DNA from: Thermodesulfobacteriota bacterium
Lineage (GTDB): Bacteria; Desulfobacterota; Thermodesulfobacteria; Thermodesulfobacteriales; Thermodesulfobacteriaceae
Direction of reading: 5' to 3'
NCBI GenBank assembly: GCA_013153525.1
Contig: JAADEG010000048.1
Span: 1 to 64,000, forward strand
Length of the DNA stretch: 64,000 nucleotides
Numbering within the stretch: position 1 is the stretch's first letter; every line of letters begins with the position of its first letter. The position numbers and the translations under genes were made by a program. This document shows, piece after piece, positions 9,932 to 19,733 of this stretch. Under the pieces are notes generated by a model. That model was given only the letters and a program-made list of their open reading frames with translations, was not told the DNA's origin and searched no databases.

Positions 9932-12183
9932 ATTACATAGAAGTAAAGCACATTCAAACTAACAATCTAAAAGACATAAACATAAAAGTTCCTTTAAAGT
10001 CTTTTATCGTAGTAGTTGGACCTTCTGGTTCAGGAAAAACCTCGTTAGTAGTTGATACTCTTGCAGAGGAAGGAAAAAAGAGACTTCTTCAGGTTTTAAA
10101 TCCTGGAGAAATCTGGGAACTTCCCAAACACAAAGCCGAATTTATTACGAGTTTGCCTCCGGTAATTCTCGTTTCCCAGGGTTCAACCTTTTGGCATCCC
10201 TATAAAAGCGTGGCAGAGGTAATAGGAATAGTTTCGTTTTTACAGTTTTTGTTTTTTCGTTATGGTGAGTATTATTGTTTAAAGTGTAAGTCCTACACTC
10301 GCATCTCCAGTATAGACGATGTTTGCTCCTGGTTTCACTCTTTAAAAGACGGTACAAAGTTTTACTTTCTCGTTCCTATAAAAAGCAGTTTAAAAGGACT
10401 GGAGTATCTTTTGTCTCAAGGTTTTACTAAGTACTTTTTTGACGACCAAGAAGTTGACCTCTCAGAAGAAGAACCACCTAAGAACTTTAAAAAGATTTAC
10501 CTTGTTTTAGACAGAATGGTAAAGTATTCAGACGAAGAAGCAAGACTTCTTGAAAACATAAGACTTGCTCTTAGTCTCGGAGCTGGTGTTATAGGTTTTA
10601 GGTTTTTGGATGGAAGAGAAAAATTTTTAAGTATTCGTCCGGTTTGTAATACTTGTGGTGAATCCTTGTGGATTGATTGGCAAAGGTGTAAGGAGTGCAG
10701 TGGTTTGGGTTACAAAGAAAAAAATCCTTGTAAAAAGTGCAAAGGGCTTAAGCTTGAAGAGAGCGTTCTTTTGTCAAAGGTCTTTTCTTTAACTTTTGAA
10801 GAGCTTTTAAAAAAGAGCGTAAAGGAATTTTTGGAGTTGATAAAAACTGATGTTTTGGAAGGTGTTTACAAAAACAGGCTTTGCAGAGTTCTTGATTTTC
10901 TGGTAGAATTTGGGGCAGAGAACTTAAAACTCTTTGAGCCTATGTTTGGTCTTACTTCAGGAGAAAAAAAGTTGCTTGAACTTGCTCAGGTATTTTCTCT
11001 TGATCTAAGAGGATGCGTCTTTATATTTGACGAGCCTGCAATGGGAATGACGATTTCCAGAAGAAAACAGCTGTTTAAGAAGTTAGCAGAGCTTAAAACC
11101 TCTGACAATACCGTAATATTAATTGAGCACGATCCTTTAGCACTGGAATTTGCAGACTACATAATTGAGCTTGGTCCTTCTGCAGGTATTCACGGTGGAT
11201 ACCTCGTTTTTGCAGGAAGTAAAGAAGAATTTCTAAATTCTAACACTCAAACCTCAAATTTTTTAAAAGGAGAAAGGCGGTTTTTAAAGACTCGCTCTAA
11301 TTCTAAAAAGTTGTTAGAGTTTTCGGACTTTAAGGTGCTGGAAAAAGGAATTAATGTGTTTTATCCAGTAGATGCCGAGGGTTTAAAGGCTTTTGAAGTT
11401 CTTAGGCAGGATTTAAAAGAAAAAGGAGCAATTATTGCTAAACAGTTTTTAACACTTCAGAGAAACGAGCCAGTTGCGAGTTATTCAGGTTTGTGGGACG
11501 GAATAAGGGAATTTTTAATTCACCTTCCGTCTGCAAGGGCAAAGGGTTTAAAAACAGGACACTTCAGTTTTTTTACTAAACAAGGAGCCTGTCCTGAGTG
11601 TAAAGGTAAAGGAAAAGTAACTTTAAAGTTTAACGGAACTAAGACAGAGGTGTTGTGCACGAGTTGTATGGGATACGGTTTAAATAAAGAGGTTCTTGAG
11701 CTTGAATTTAAGGGATTTAAAGTTTTTGAATTACTTGAGATGACAGTAGAAGAAATTTTGCAAGTTTTTCAAAATGTTTACAAAGTAAAAGAGCAGGCTG
11801 TTAATGTGTGTGAACTTGGTCTGGGGTACTTAAAACTTTCTCAAAGGATTAACACTCTTTCCTGGGGTGAAAAGCTTAGACTTGCTATTGCAAGGCACCT
11901 TTCAAAAAAACAAAAGAGCAATATAATTTTGCTGGAGCATCCATTTCAAGGTCTGCACTTCGTTGACATAGAAAAATTTTATAAATGGATGAAAAAACTA
12001 ATTCAAGAGGGAAAAACTCTGATTATTTTGGAGACATCACCTATAGCTCTTGTTATTGCAGATTGGATAATTCAAGGAGAAAAGGATAATATAATGTGTA
12101 TGAGTTTTGAAGATTGGTTTAAAAAACTTGCTCCAGAAGAAATCCACTTTTACGCGAGACTAATTTTGGGGAGGGAGGTATGA
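9928..12183 (+). CDS. Divergent UvrA-like ABC ATPase (TTG start)
   Basis: Walker A GPSGSGKTSL, CxxC zinc knuckles, UvrA-like YSGLWDGIREFL...GHFSFFTKQGACPECKGKG; second half lacks a P-loop. Confidence 0.85.
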   Translation: MNYIEVKHIQTNNLKDINIKVPLKSFIVVVGPSGSGKTSLVVDTLAEEGKKRLLQVLNPGEIWELPKHKAEFITSLPPVILVSQGSTFWHPYKSVAEVIGIVSFLQFLFFRYGEYYCLKCKSYTRISSIDDVCSWFHSLKDGTKFYFLVPIKSSLKGLEYLLSQGFTKYFFDDQEVDLSEEEPPKNFKKIYLVLDRMVKYSDEEARLLENIRLALSLGAGVIGFRFLDGREKFLSIRPVCNTCGESLWIDWQRCKECSGLGYKEKNPCKKCKGLKLEESVLLSKVFSLTFEELLKKSVKEFLELIKTDVLEGVYKNRLCRVLDFLVEFGAENLKLFEPMFGLTSGEKKLLELAQVFSLDLRGCVFIFDEPAMGMTISRRKQLFKKLAELKTSDNTVILIEHDPLALEFADYIIELGPSAGIHGGYLVFAGSKEEFLNSNTQTSNFLKGERRFLKTRSNSKKLLEFSDFKVLEKGINVFYPVDAEGLKAFEVLRQDLKEKGAIIAKQFLTLQRNEPVASYSGLWDGIREFLIHLPSARAKGLKTGHFSFFTKQGACPECKGKGKVTLKFNGTKTEVLCTSCMGYGLNKEVLELEFKGFKVFELLEMTVEEILQVFQNVYKVKEQAVNVCELGLGYLKLSQRINTLSWGEKLRLAIARHLSKKQKSNIILLEHPFQGLHFVDIEKFYKWMKKLIQEGKTLIILETSPIALVIADWIIQGEKDNIMCMSFEDWFKKLAPEEIHFYARLILGREV

Positions 12184-13184
12184 GAGAGTTAATAGGAGGA
12201 GTTATTATAGCGGTGATTCTTGCTTTTTTGGAATACAAAGGAATCTTCTGGAATCCTTCAAAGGCTATGTGTTTAACTTGTAAAAATCTTATAATTTTAA
12301 ACCTGTTATTTATTTCTGGTGCTTTTTTTTCTGCGAATTTGTTTAGAAGTTTTGCCATAAGAATTCCAAGGGCAAGGGAATTCGTAAAGGCTATAATAGG
12401 TGGTATTTTAATGGGTATAGGATGCGTAATAGCTCTTGAAGGAAACATTTCTGGTGGAGTTTTGTCTTTTGCAGGGATGTCTGCAGGTGGTCTTTTAATT
12501 TTGGCAGGGCTTGTTATAGGAATGTACTTTGGTGTAGTTTTTGAGATAAAAGAGCTTGAAAAGTATCCTTCTACTGGTGGAGTTCAGATTCGCGTACCAA
12601 AGTTGAATTATCTTCTTGCTTTGGTTGCCTTAGGGATAATTTGGCTTCTCGTAGGGAAACACTACATGTTTGCAGTATTTGCACTTCTTGGAGCTGTTTT
12701 TGGAGCATCCAGGTGGTGCATGTTTAATGCTTTTAAAGAGCCTTTTATGTCTGAAAAAGTTAGTGCGTCTTTGGGTTTAATAGCGTGTTTGCTCGTTTTA
12801 ACTGGAATTACTGCGGTGTTGAAGTTTAAAGGCGTGGTTCCAAAAGACTTTGGAGTTTTTGCAAACCTGGGTATAGGTGGATTTGTTGGAGGATTGCTTT
12901 TTGGCTTAGGTATGGGAGTTGCAGGTGGTGGCGTGGAATCCGTGCTCTGGAGAACAGGAGAAGGAGACTTAAAATTTTTAATAGCAGGAGTAAGTTTCGT
13001 AGGTGTAGTTTCTGCTGGAGGTTATCTTGTAAAAAAGTCTTTAATTCCAGGAGAAAAGTTGTTTTTACCAAAACTCGTTGGGTATCCTGGAGGAGTAGCT
13101 ATATTTCTTGCAATTCCTTTGCTCTGGCTTTTAATCGTTTTGTGGAACAAAAAGACGAAGAGGCTGATAAAAAGGTACTTTTAA
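12180..13184 (+). CDS. YeeE/YedE family sulfur- or selenium-compound transporter
   Basis: Polytopic Gly-rich repeats GGILMGIGCVIALEGNISGG and GGLLFGLGMGVAGGG. Confidence 0.72.
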   Translation: MRELIGGVIIAVILAFLEYKGIFWNPSKAMCLTCKNLIILNLLFISGAFFSANLFRSFAIRIPRAREFVKAIIGGILMGIGCVIALEGNISGGVLSFAGMSAGGLLILAGLVIGMYFGVVFEIKELEKYPSTGGVQIRVPKLNYLLALVALGIIWLLVGKHYMFAVFALLGAVFGASRWCMFNAFKEPFMSEKVSASLGLIACLLVLTGITAVLKFKGVVPKDFGVFANLGIGGFVGGLLFGLGMGVAGGGVESVLWRTGEGDLKFLIAGVSFVGVVSAGGYLVKKSLIPGEKLFLPKLVGYPGGVAIFLAIPLLWLLIVLWNKKTKRLIKRYF

Positions 13185-13756
13185 TTTTTTAATGCGTTTA
13201 AAACCTCTTTTTTCAAGGTAGAAATTGGTTTTTCTGAAGAAAAGGTTTTGTGAGCAAGTTTTGCTTTTTTTTCAATAGGGATTTGTTTTGTTTTAAGTTT
13301 TAAAAGATACGGAGCAGTTTCTCCTCTCTCTAAAATGCGTTTTTCTTGAGTTGCTTCACTACACCACACTACCCAAACCTCGTCAAATTCCTTATCCCAA
13401 TTTACTTCAAACAACAAAGGAACCTCTACGAATACGACCTTTTCTCCTTTTTCTTCACATTCCTTTAAAAACCTGTTTAACTCTGCTTTTACTAAAGGAT
13501 GCAAAATTTCCTCAAGCTTTTTTCTCTTTGCGTCGTCTTCTGTTATGAGTTTTAAAATTTTTAATAAATCAGGCTTTGTAAGGGAAAAAACATCTTCTCC
13601 AAGCAATTCCTTTGCTCTTTTTTGAACATCCTCTCGTTGATAGAGTTTTTTTACCACTTGATCACAGGAAAAAGTTTTAAAACCAAGATCCTTTAAAATG
13701 TTTAAAAGCGTTGTTTTACCAGTTGCAATTCCACCTGTAATAGCGATTTTTTTCAC
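13181..13756 (-). CDS. coaE: Dephospho-CoA kinase
   Basis: KIAITGGIATGKTT; CDQVVKKLY; VPLLFE. Confidence 0.93.
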   Translation of the reverse strand: MKKIAITGGIATGKTTLLNILKDLGFKTFSCDQVVKKLYQREDVQKRAKELLGEDVFSLTKPDLLKILKLITEDDAKRKKLEEILHPLVKAELNRFLKECEEKGEKVVFVEVPLLFEVNWDKEFDEVWVVWCSEATQEKRILERGETAPYLLKLKTKQIPIEKKAKLAHKTFSSEKPISTLKKEVLNALKN

Positions 13757-14745
13757 TTCTTTTTCTCCTTTAAGAGCTTTCTTAATTCTTCTAAGTAGGT
13801 TTTAAAGTCTTCTGGAAACGGCGCTTCAAAGTTTAAAGTTTCTTTTTTTACTGGATGGGTAAAGGTTATTTTTCCTGCGTGTAGCATTAATCTTGGAGCC
13901 TTTGGTAGATCGTGTTTAAGCCCTCCATATACTGGATCACCGAGAATTGGATGTCCTAAAAAGGACATGTGTACTCTTAATTGATGGGTTCTTCCAGTAA
14001 GGGGTTTTAGCTCAACCAGACTTGCTTTGTAGAGGTTCTCTATCACTTGGTATTCTGTGATTGCTTCCCTTCCTTGGGGTAAAACAGCCATCTTTTTTCT
14101 GTGAACAGGATGTCTGCCTATAAAAGTCTCAATTTTCCCTTTTTTTCTTTCAAAAGTTTTATAGACTATGGCAAAGTATGTTTTTTTTATTAGTCTGTTT
14201 TTAAATGCCTCTGAGAGGTTTTTGTGAGCTTGATCGTTTTTAGCAACGAGCATTATTCCAGATGTATCCTTGTCCAGCCTGTGAACTATACCTGGTCTAA
14301 GTTTTCCTCCTATACCAGATAGATTTTTAAGCCTTTTTACGAGTCCGTGTACCAAAGTGTCTTCGTAGTGTCCTGGAGCAGGATGTACTACAACACCAGG
14401 AGGTTTGTTTATAACTGCAATGTGTTCGTCTTCAAAAAGTATGTCAAAAGGTACATCACTTGGAGATATGTCTATTTCTTTTTCAGGAGGTATTTCTACT
14501 AAAACGATGTCTTTGTTTTTTACTTTGTAACTACTTTTACTTTTTTTGCCGTTTACTAAAATTTTTCCTTCTTCAATCAAACTTTTTATTCTACTTCTAC
14601 TGAGTTCGTTAATTTTTTCTTTTAAAAACACATCTAATCTTTTTCCTGCGTCTTCTGGTTCTACGCAAAAGGTATATTTTTTTTCCATGTAAGACCTCTT
14701 ACTTTTTGGTTTGAAGGTAAATACAAGAAGCAAAAGCCTTTTCAC
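13753..14745 (-). CDS. rluD: RluA/RluD family 23S pseudouridine synthase (likely start MEKKYTF ~14688)
   Basis: S4 domain plus GIVHRLDKDTSGIMLVAK. Confidence 0.92.
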   Translation of the reverse strand: MKRLLLLVFTFKPKSKRSYMEKKYTFCVEPEDAGKRLDVFLKEKINELSRSRIKSLIEEGKILVNGKKSKSSYKVKNKDIVLVEIPPEKEIDISPSDVPFDILFEDEHIAVINKPPGVVVHPAPGHYEDTLVHGLVKRLKNLSGIGGKLRPGIVHRLDKDTSGIMLVAKNDQAHKNLSEAFKNRLIKKTYFAIVYKTFERKKGKIETFIGRHPVHRKKMAVLPQGREAITEYQVIENLYKASLVELKPLTGRTHQLRVHMSFLGHPILGDPVYGGLKHDLPKAPRLMLHAGKITFTHPVKKETLNFEAPFPEDFKTYLEELRKLLKEKKK

Positions 14746-15463
14746 AGGTAAACAGGACGAGGAGGTAAGCCGTAAAAAAACTCGTTGCGAGTATCATGTA
14801 CATTACGAGAATTTGATAAACCACTGCTGTTAAAGGATCTGCTCCAGCTATTATCATTCCAGCTGTAATTCCAGGAATAAAAACTATTCCTGCAGACTTA
14901 AGACTATTGTACTTTGGAATCAAAGAGGCTTCAACAGCAGGTTTAATGCATTCTTTAAGAGCCTGTTTTAAAGTTGCACCAAGTGCGACTTTTGCCTCAA
15001 CTTCGTCTTTTCTGTTAAAAGACTCGGCTACCAATCTATCGTAAGCAAGACTTAGACTACTTACCGAGTTTCCAAGAACGAGTCCCCAAAGAGTTAGTAC
15101 TTCTCTAAGAGTGTTGTGTATTGCTCCGATTAGTAAAAGAGGAACAAAAACAAGGGCAGTAGAAATAAATAAGGAAAGAAAACACACTTTTAGTGCGTAA
15201 AGTTTTGAGGCTTTTATCTTAAGTCTTTCAGCACCTATAAACGCTGCAGCACCAGTCATAATGCTAAGCAAAAGGATTAGCCAATACCAGCTTTTAAGAG
15301 AAAAGACGAACTTAAGAGTAAAGCCAAGTAAAAGAAGCTGAAAACTACACCTTAAACTCGTAAAAAATACCTCTTTTTCTTGTCCTAAGTTTTCTTTTTG
15401 TGAAACTGCAATTATAAAGAGAATTAGGATATAAGCGAGAAGTATTTGAACGATAGGATTCAT
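14699..15463 (-). CDS. UPF0014/FetB-type ABC transporter permease
   Basis: ALGATLKQALKECIKPAVEASLIPKYNSLKSAGIVFIPGITAGMIIAGADP. Confidence 0.82.
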   Translation of the reverse strand: MNPIVQILLAYILILFIIAVSQKENLGQEKEVFFTSLRCSFQLLLLGFTLKFVFSLKSWYWLILLLSIMTGAAAFIGAERLKIKASKLYALKVCFLSLFISTALVFVPLLLIGAIHNTLREVLTLWGLVLGNSVSSLSLAYDRLVAESFNRKDEVEAKVALGATLKQALKECIKPAVEASLIPKYNSLKSAGIVFIPGITAGMIIAGADPLTAVVYQILVMYMILATSFFTAYLLVLFTCEKAFASCIYLQTKK

Positions 15464-15585
15464 CAGGTTTTTATATTACCATAAAACACCGATTTAAAAA
15501 GAGCGTCGTAAAATCTTTATTTGAAGTAAATTTTTGGGAATTTTAAGTAACTTCTCTTGTTTTTTTCTAAATTTATAATATTTTT

Positions 15586-16803
15586 ATGGGCATGAGTAAA
15601 AAAACCGAAAACCTTTTGGAAAAGGTAATAGAGCTCGTAAGAGAAGTTGGTGAATTTTTAAAAGAGAAGTTTAGGACAGGAGTTGAGGTAGAGCACAAGG
15701 ATGTAATAGACCTCGTTACCAGTGCAGATCTTGGGTCTGAAGAGAGATTAAAAAAGGGGCTTACAGAAATCACTCCTGAGATACCTGTTGTAGCAGAAGA
15801 AAGTTTTAACAACCAAGTACCTAAGGGAGAGTATTGGCTCGTTGATCCTCTTGACGGTACTACCAATTTTGCACACGGATTGCCCTGGTTTGCGATTTCT
15901 GTTGCACTTATGCAAGGAGAGTCTCCTGTTTTAGGAGTTATATACAATCCTGTAGTGAACGAGTTGTTTTTTGCAGAAAAAGGTTCTGGAGCTTACTTAA
16001 ATTATGAGAAAATTCGTGTCTCTGATCAGGGGAAGCTTATAGATTCTTTACTTTGTACAGGTTTTCCAGTTTCTAAGATTTTAAAAGAACCTGACAAGTT
16101 TATACCGTTGTTTAAAGAGTTTATGACGAAGTGTCAGGGAGTGAGAAGGTTTGGTTCTGCAGCCCTTGACCTTGCTTATGTTGCGTGTGGAAAGTACGAA
16201 GGATTTTGGGAGGCATATCTTAAACCCTGGGATACTGCTGCAGGATTTTTGTTAGTTGAAGAGGCAGGTGGAAAAGTTACTGATTATTACGGAAATTCTT
16301 ATAATCCTTTTAAAAATACTATAGTTGCTTCAAATGGAAAAATTCACGAAGAAATGATTAAACTTACTTCAAGGTATCATCCTGAAACAGGGAAACCTTT
16401 TAGAAATCCTTTTCCAACTGTTGATATTATTATAGAACTTGAAGACAGAAAGATCGTTTTAATTTACAGAAAAAATCCACCTCACGGATGGGCAATCCCA
16501 GGTGGTTTTGTTGATTACGGAGAAACTCTTGAACAGGCAGCAATAAGAGAGGCAAAGGAAGAAACCTCTCTTGATGTAGAGCTCGTTGGACTGCTTGGAT
16601 GTTACTCGGATCCAAATAGGGATCCAAGATTTCACACGGTTACTACTGTATTTGTTGCAAAGGCAAAAGGTGAACCAAGAGGACAAGACGACGCAAAAGT
16701 GGCAAAAGCATTTAAAATAAACGAAATACCTTGGAATGAGCTCGTTTTTGATCACGCAAAAATTCTTAAAGATTACTTAAAGTGGAGAGGTTATGAATCT
16801 TAG
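15586..16803 (+). CDS. Inositol monophosphatase family domain fused to a Nudix hydrolase domain
   Basis: IMPase motif [15 protein letters not shown] and [15 protein letters not shown]; Nudix box [24 protein letters not shown] in one continuous ORF. Confidence 0.9.
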   Translation: MGMSKKTENLLEKVIELVREVGEFLKEKFRTGVEVEHKDVIDLVTSADLGSEERLKKGLTEITPEIPVVAEESFNNQVPKGEYWLVDPLDGTTNFAHGLPWFAISVALMQGESPVLGVIYNPVVNELFFAEKGSGAYLNYEKIRVSDQGKLIDSLLCTGFPVSKILKEPDKFIPLFKEFMTKCQGVRRFGSAALDLAYVACGKYEGFWEAYLKPWDTAAGFLLVEEAGGKVTDYYGNSYNPFKNTIVASNGKIHEEMIKLTSRYHPETGKPFRNPFPTVDIIIELEDRKIVLIYRKNPPHGWAIPGGFVDYGETLEQAAIREAKEETSLDVELVGLLGCYSDPNRDPRFHTVTTVFVAKAKGEPRGQDDAKVAKAFKINEIPWNELVFDHAKILKDYLKWRGYES

Positions 16804-17785
16804 TAAGTGGATTAACCTAATTAAAGAAGACCTAAAAGAAGAGCCAAAAGTTCTTACTTATTGTTTAGACAACGAAGTACTGGTGTTTTTAGAAGAAATT
16901 ATAAAAGAAACCGGAGTAGGTATAAGAGTAGCAACTCGTGAAGAGGAACTTATAAAGATTGCGCGAGAAGATACTTTTCAAGTGATAATTATAATGAACT
17001 TAGAAAGAAGTGACAAGTTATTTTTAATTATAAGAGAACTTAGACAGTGTTGCCCAATGAGTAAAATAGCAATTATTCTTAATTATCTTAAGGGAGAAGA
17101 CATCGGATATTACTTTGAAGAAGGGGCAGACGAGGTGATTTTTACTCCTTTTACTCTTATAGAATTTAAAGCAAGACTTAACAAGCTTTTTAAAGAATAC
17201 TACTTAGATAAAAAACTTCAAAGGACAGCAGTAGAGGATCCTTTAACAGGGGTTTACAACAGAAGGTACTTTGAGGAAGCTTTGCAAGAAGAGGTGTATA
17301 AGGCTCTTCGTCAAGGATACAGCTTGTGTCTTATGATGATAGACATAGACAACTTTAAGTGGTACAACGACAATTTTGGTCATCAAGCAGGAGACGAAAT
17401 ACTTAAAAAGTTGGGAAACATGCTTAAGAAAAACATTCGTAATAAAATAGACAAAGTGTGTAGGTACGGAGGAGATGAATTCGTTATTATTCTTCCTCAT
17501 ACTTCTTGGCAGGAAGCAGTTATAGTCGCAAATAGAATATGTAATGCGTGGAATACTCAGGAAGTTAAGCCCACTTCTTTATCAATAGGAATTGCTCAGC
17601 TAATAAATAGAGGAGATCCTCAGACTTCTTTGTCAGACCTCATAAATAGAGCAGACATGGCAATGTATCAAACTAAACAAGAAACAAAAGATGTAATTAA
17701 AAATAGCTGGAAAGTGGATGCAGAAAGTATCATATACTTTTCAGACGAAGAACCTCTTGGTGAGGATTTACTTTTTCAATCGTAA
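16793..17785 (+). CDS. GGDEF diguanylate cyclase with receiver-like N-terminus
   Basis: [12 protein letters not shown] ... [10 protein letters not shown]. Confidence 0.9.
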   Translation: MNLSKWINLIKEDLKEEPKVLTYCLDNEVLVFLEEIIKETGVGIRVATREEELIKIAREDTFQVIIIMNLERSDKLFLIIRELRQCCPMSKIAIILNYLKGEDIGYYFEEGADEVIFTPFTLIEFKARLNKLFKEYYLDKKLQRTAVEDPLTGVYNRRYFEEALQEEVYKALRQGYSLCLMMIDIDNFKWYNDNFGHQAGDEILKKLGNMLKKNIRNKIDKVCRYGGDEFVIILPHTSWQEAVIVANRICNAWNTQEVKPTSLSIGIAQLINRGDPQTSLSDLINRADMAMYQTKQETKDVIKNSWKVDAESIIYFSDEEPLGEDLLFQS

Positions 17786-19733
17786 CAGTAATTTCTTCTC
17801 CAGGCGAAATGTTTTGAGAGGGAAGCATCATTTCACCTGTTAAGTTGTAGTCTATCAAATACACCTTAGCCTTTTTGTTTTGGACAGACAATACGAGTCC
17901 TTTTAATGGTTCTCCTTTTTTGTAAAGTTTTAAGTACTTAAGTAAAAAGTACTTTACTCTCTTAGCCTGCAAAAAACTTGCTCTTTGAATGTTTTCCGTA
18001 ATCTCTGGAAGAAGTTTTTTTAGTTCTTCTTCGTCAAATCCTTTTTTGCCGATTAAGTGGCACTTTAATTGGTATTGCATTAACAGGTCAAGGAATCGTC
18101 TTATGGGAGAGGTTACAGTGGTGTAATAGTTTAACCCAAGTCCTGCGTGAAAGTCTGGTTGAGTTGAAAGCTCTGACTTGGTTAAGTACTTAAGTTGCAT
18201 GAGCTTGTGAAACAAGCTTTTTTCTCTTTCTTCAATGACTTCACTGGGCTTAGGTTGTGAACGATAAAGTGCTGGAATAGAGTTTTCAAAAAAGTACTTA
18301 GCTACTAAAAAGTTAGTAAGAATCATTGCTTCAGCAATTAAAAGCCTTGCAGGAGTCATTTCAAGTTTTTCTACTTTTATCTCTCCATTTTCAAGTCTTA
18401 CGCAAACTTCTGGTAGCATTACATATACTGCTTCTCCTTGCTTTTCTCTTTTTTCTTTAACTTTCATAAATAAGTCATAAACCTCTGTCCAAAATTCGTC
18501 TTTGTTTTTTAAACTTTCATCTACCTCGTTATAGGTAAGGCGTTTTTTTACTTTTATTTTGGATAACTCTATTTTGAAGTCTTTTACTTCTGCATTTTTA
18601 CTAAGGGTTATTTTAAAGGTAATAGCTGGTTTTACTTCGTTTTCTCTAAGACTAAAGACCTCGTGGGAGAGCTCAAAAGGAAGCATAGGAAGAATTCCGT
18701 CTGGTAGATAAAGAGTGGATGCCCTTTCCAGAGCCTCTTCCCAGAGCTTAGATCCAGGAGAAACGAAGTTTGCAACTTCAGCTATGTGTATGTAAAAAAT
18801 AAAGTCCTGGTCCTTTTTCTCAAAAGACAATGCGTCGTCAAAGTCCTGAGTTTCTTCAGCGTCTATAGTGTATGTATCAAGGTGAGAGTAGTCTGTTCTT
18901 AAAACATCATCTTTTTGAACTTTTTCTATTACTAAAGGGACTTCAGAAAGAGCTTTTTCTGAAAACTTTTGAGGAAACCTCAGCCTAAGAAGATCCAAAT
19001 TTTCGTCTTCTTGTAGAATACCTCTTTGCACGAGCAAACAAAAGAGTTTAAATGGATCGTTAAGCCCTACCCTTTTTAATACTTCAGAAACGAGTTTTCC
19101 GTTTGGAGCCTCTTCCTGCCACAATACGAAATTTTTAAGAGCTTCCAACCAAAAACTTTTTATCTCTTCTGAAAATTCCTCAATAGACTTCCCTTGTTTT
19201 AAAGCAGTAACAAAAGTTTCCCCTTCATTTAGCTTTTTTAACCTTTCAATTTCTTTTTGTTTTTGAATTAATAGCCTTTCAACCTCTTTTTTAGAGTTTA
19301 CTAAGAGTAAGTTAGGTGCCTTAAGTTTGAAATAGGTTTTGTCTTCTACGACCTTTCTTATGAGTCCAGCAACTTTGTCGTCGTCTATTTTTTCCAAAAA
19401 AACGAGTTCTGCAGCCTCGTACGCTGATATTTCTTCTACCTCTTCTACGAGTGCCTCCCAAATCTCTTTTAAGTTTATTTCGTCTTTTTCCCTTTCTCTA
19501 ACTTCGTTTTGAGACTTTAAAAGGTCTATTATTTGATTAAGATCTTTTATGTTTGAAGACTTTTCACTGTAAAACGCTAAAGCTGAGTGACTTAAAAGTT
19601 CCTCTTTACCAGAAGGCAAAATTATTCTCAATCTTTTGTCTTTTACATCTTTTACAAATGCAGGAGTGAGTTTTCCTCTGTAAAATACTTCAACAAATCT
19701 TGACTTCAAAAAGCTAAAGTCCATTTTGAGCAA
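17730..19733 (-). CDS. RNase II/RNase R family exoribonuclease (RNB domain)
   Basis: TYTIDAEETQDFDDALS; Y...TSPIRRFLDLLMQYQL. Confidence 0.9.
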   Translation of the reverse strand: MLKMDFSFLKSRFVEVFYRGKLTPAFVKDVKDKRLRIILPSGKEELLSHSALAFYSEKSSNIKDLNQIIDLLKSQNEVREREKDEINLKEIWEALVEEVEEISAYEAAELVFLEKIDDDKVAGLIRKVVEDKTYFKLKAPNLLLVNSKKEVERLLIQKQKEIERLKKLNEGETFVTALKQGKSIEEFSEEIKSFWLEALKNFVLWQEEAPNGKLVSEVLKRVGLNDPFKLFCLLVQRGILQEDENLDLLRLRFPQKFSEKALSEVPLVIEKVQKDDVLRTDYSHLDTYTIDAEETQDFDDALSFEKKDQDFIFYIHIAEVANFVSPGSKLWEEALERASTLYLPDGILPMLPFELSHEVFSLRENEVKPAITFKITLSKNAEVKDFKIELSKIKVKKRLTYNEVDESLKNKDEFWTEVYDLFMKVKEKREKQGEAVYVMLPEVCVRLENGEIKVEKLEMTPARLLIAEAMILTNFLVAKYFFENSIPALYRSQPKPSEVIEEREKSLFHKLMQLKYLTKSELSTQPDFHAGLGLNYYTTVTSPIRRFLDLLMQYQLKCHLIGKKGFDEEELKKLLPEITENIQRASFLQAKRVKYFLLKYLKLYKKGEPLKGLVLSVQNKKAKVYLIDYNLTGEMMLPSQNISPGEEITVTIEKVNPHQEVLRLKSI

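Noticed and set aside
12826-13071. 81-aa Leu-rich minus-strand ORF in the YeeE/YedE gene
   Set aside because: Antisense of a Gly-rich membrane protein; composition artefact.
15573-15947. 124-aa minus-strand ORF opposite the IMPase-Nudix gene
   Set aside because: Ser/Thr-rich shadow translation of a well-supported CDS.
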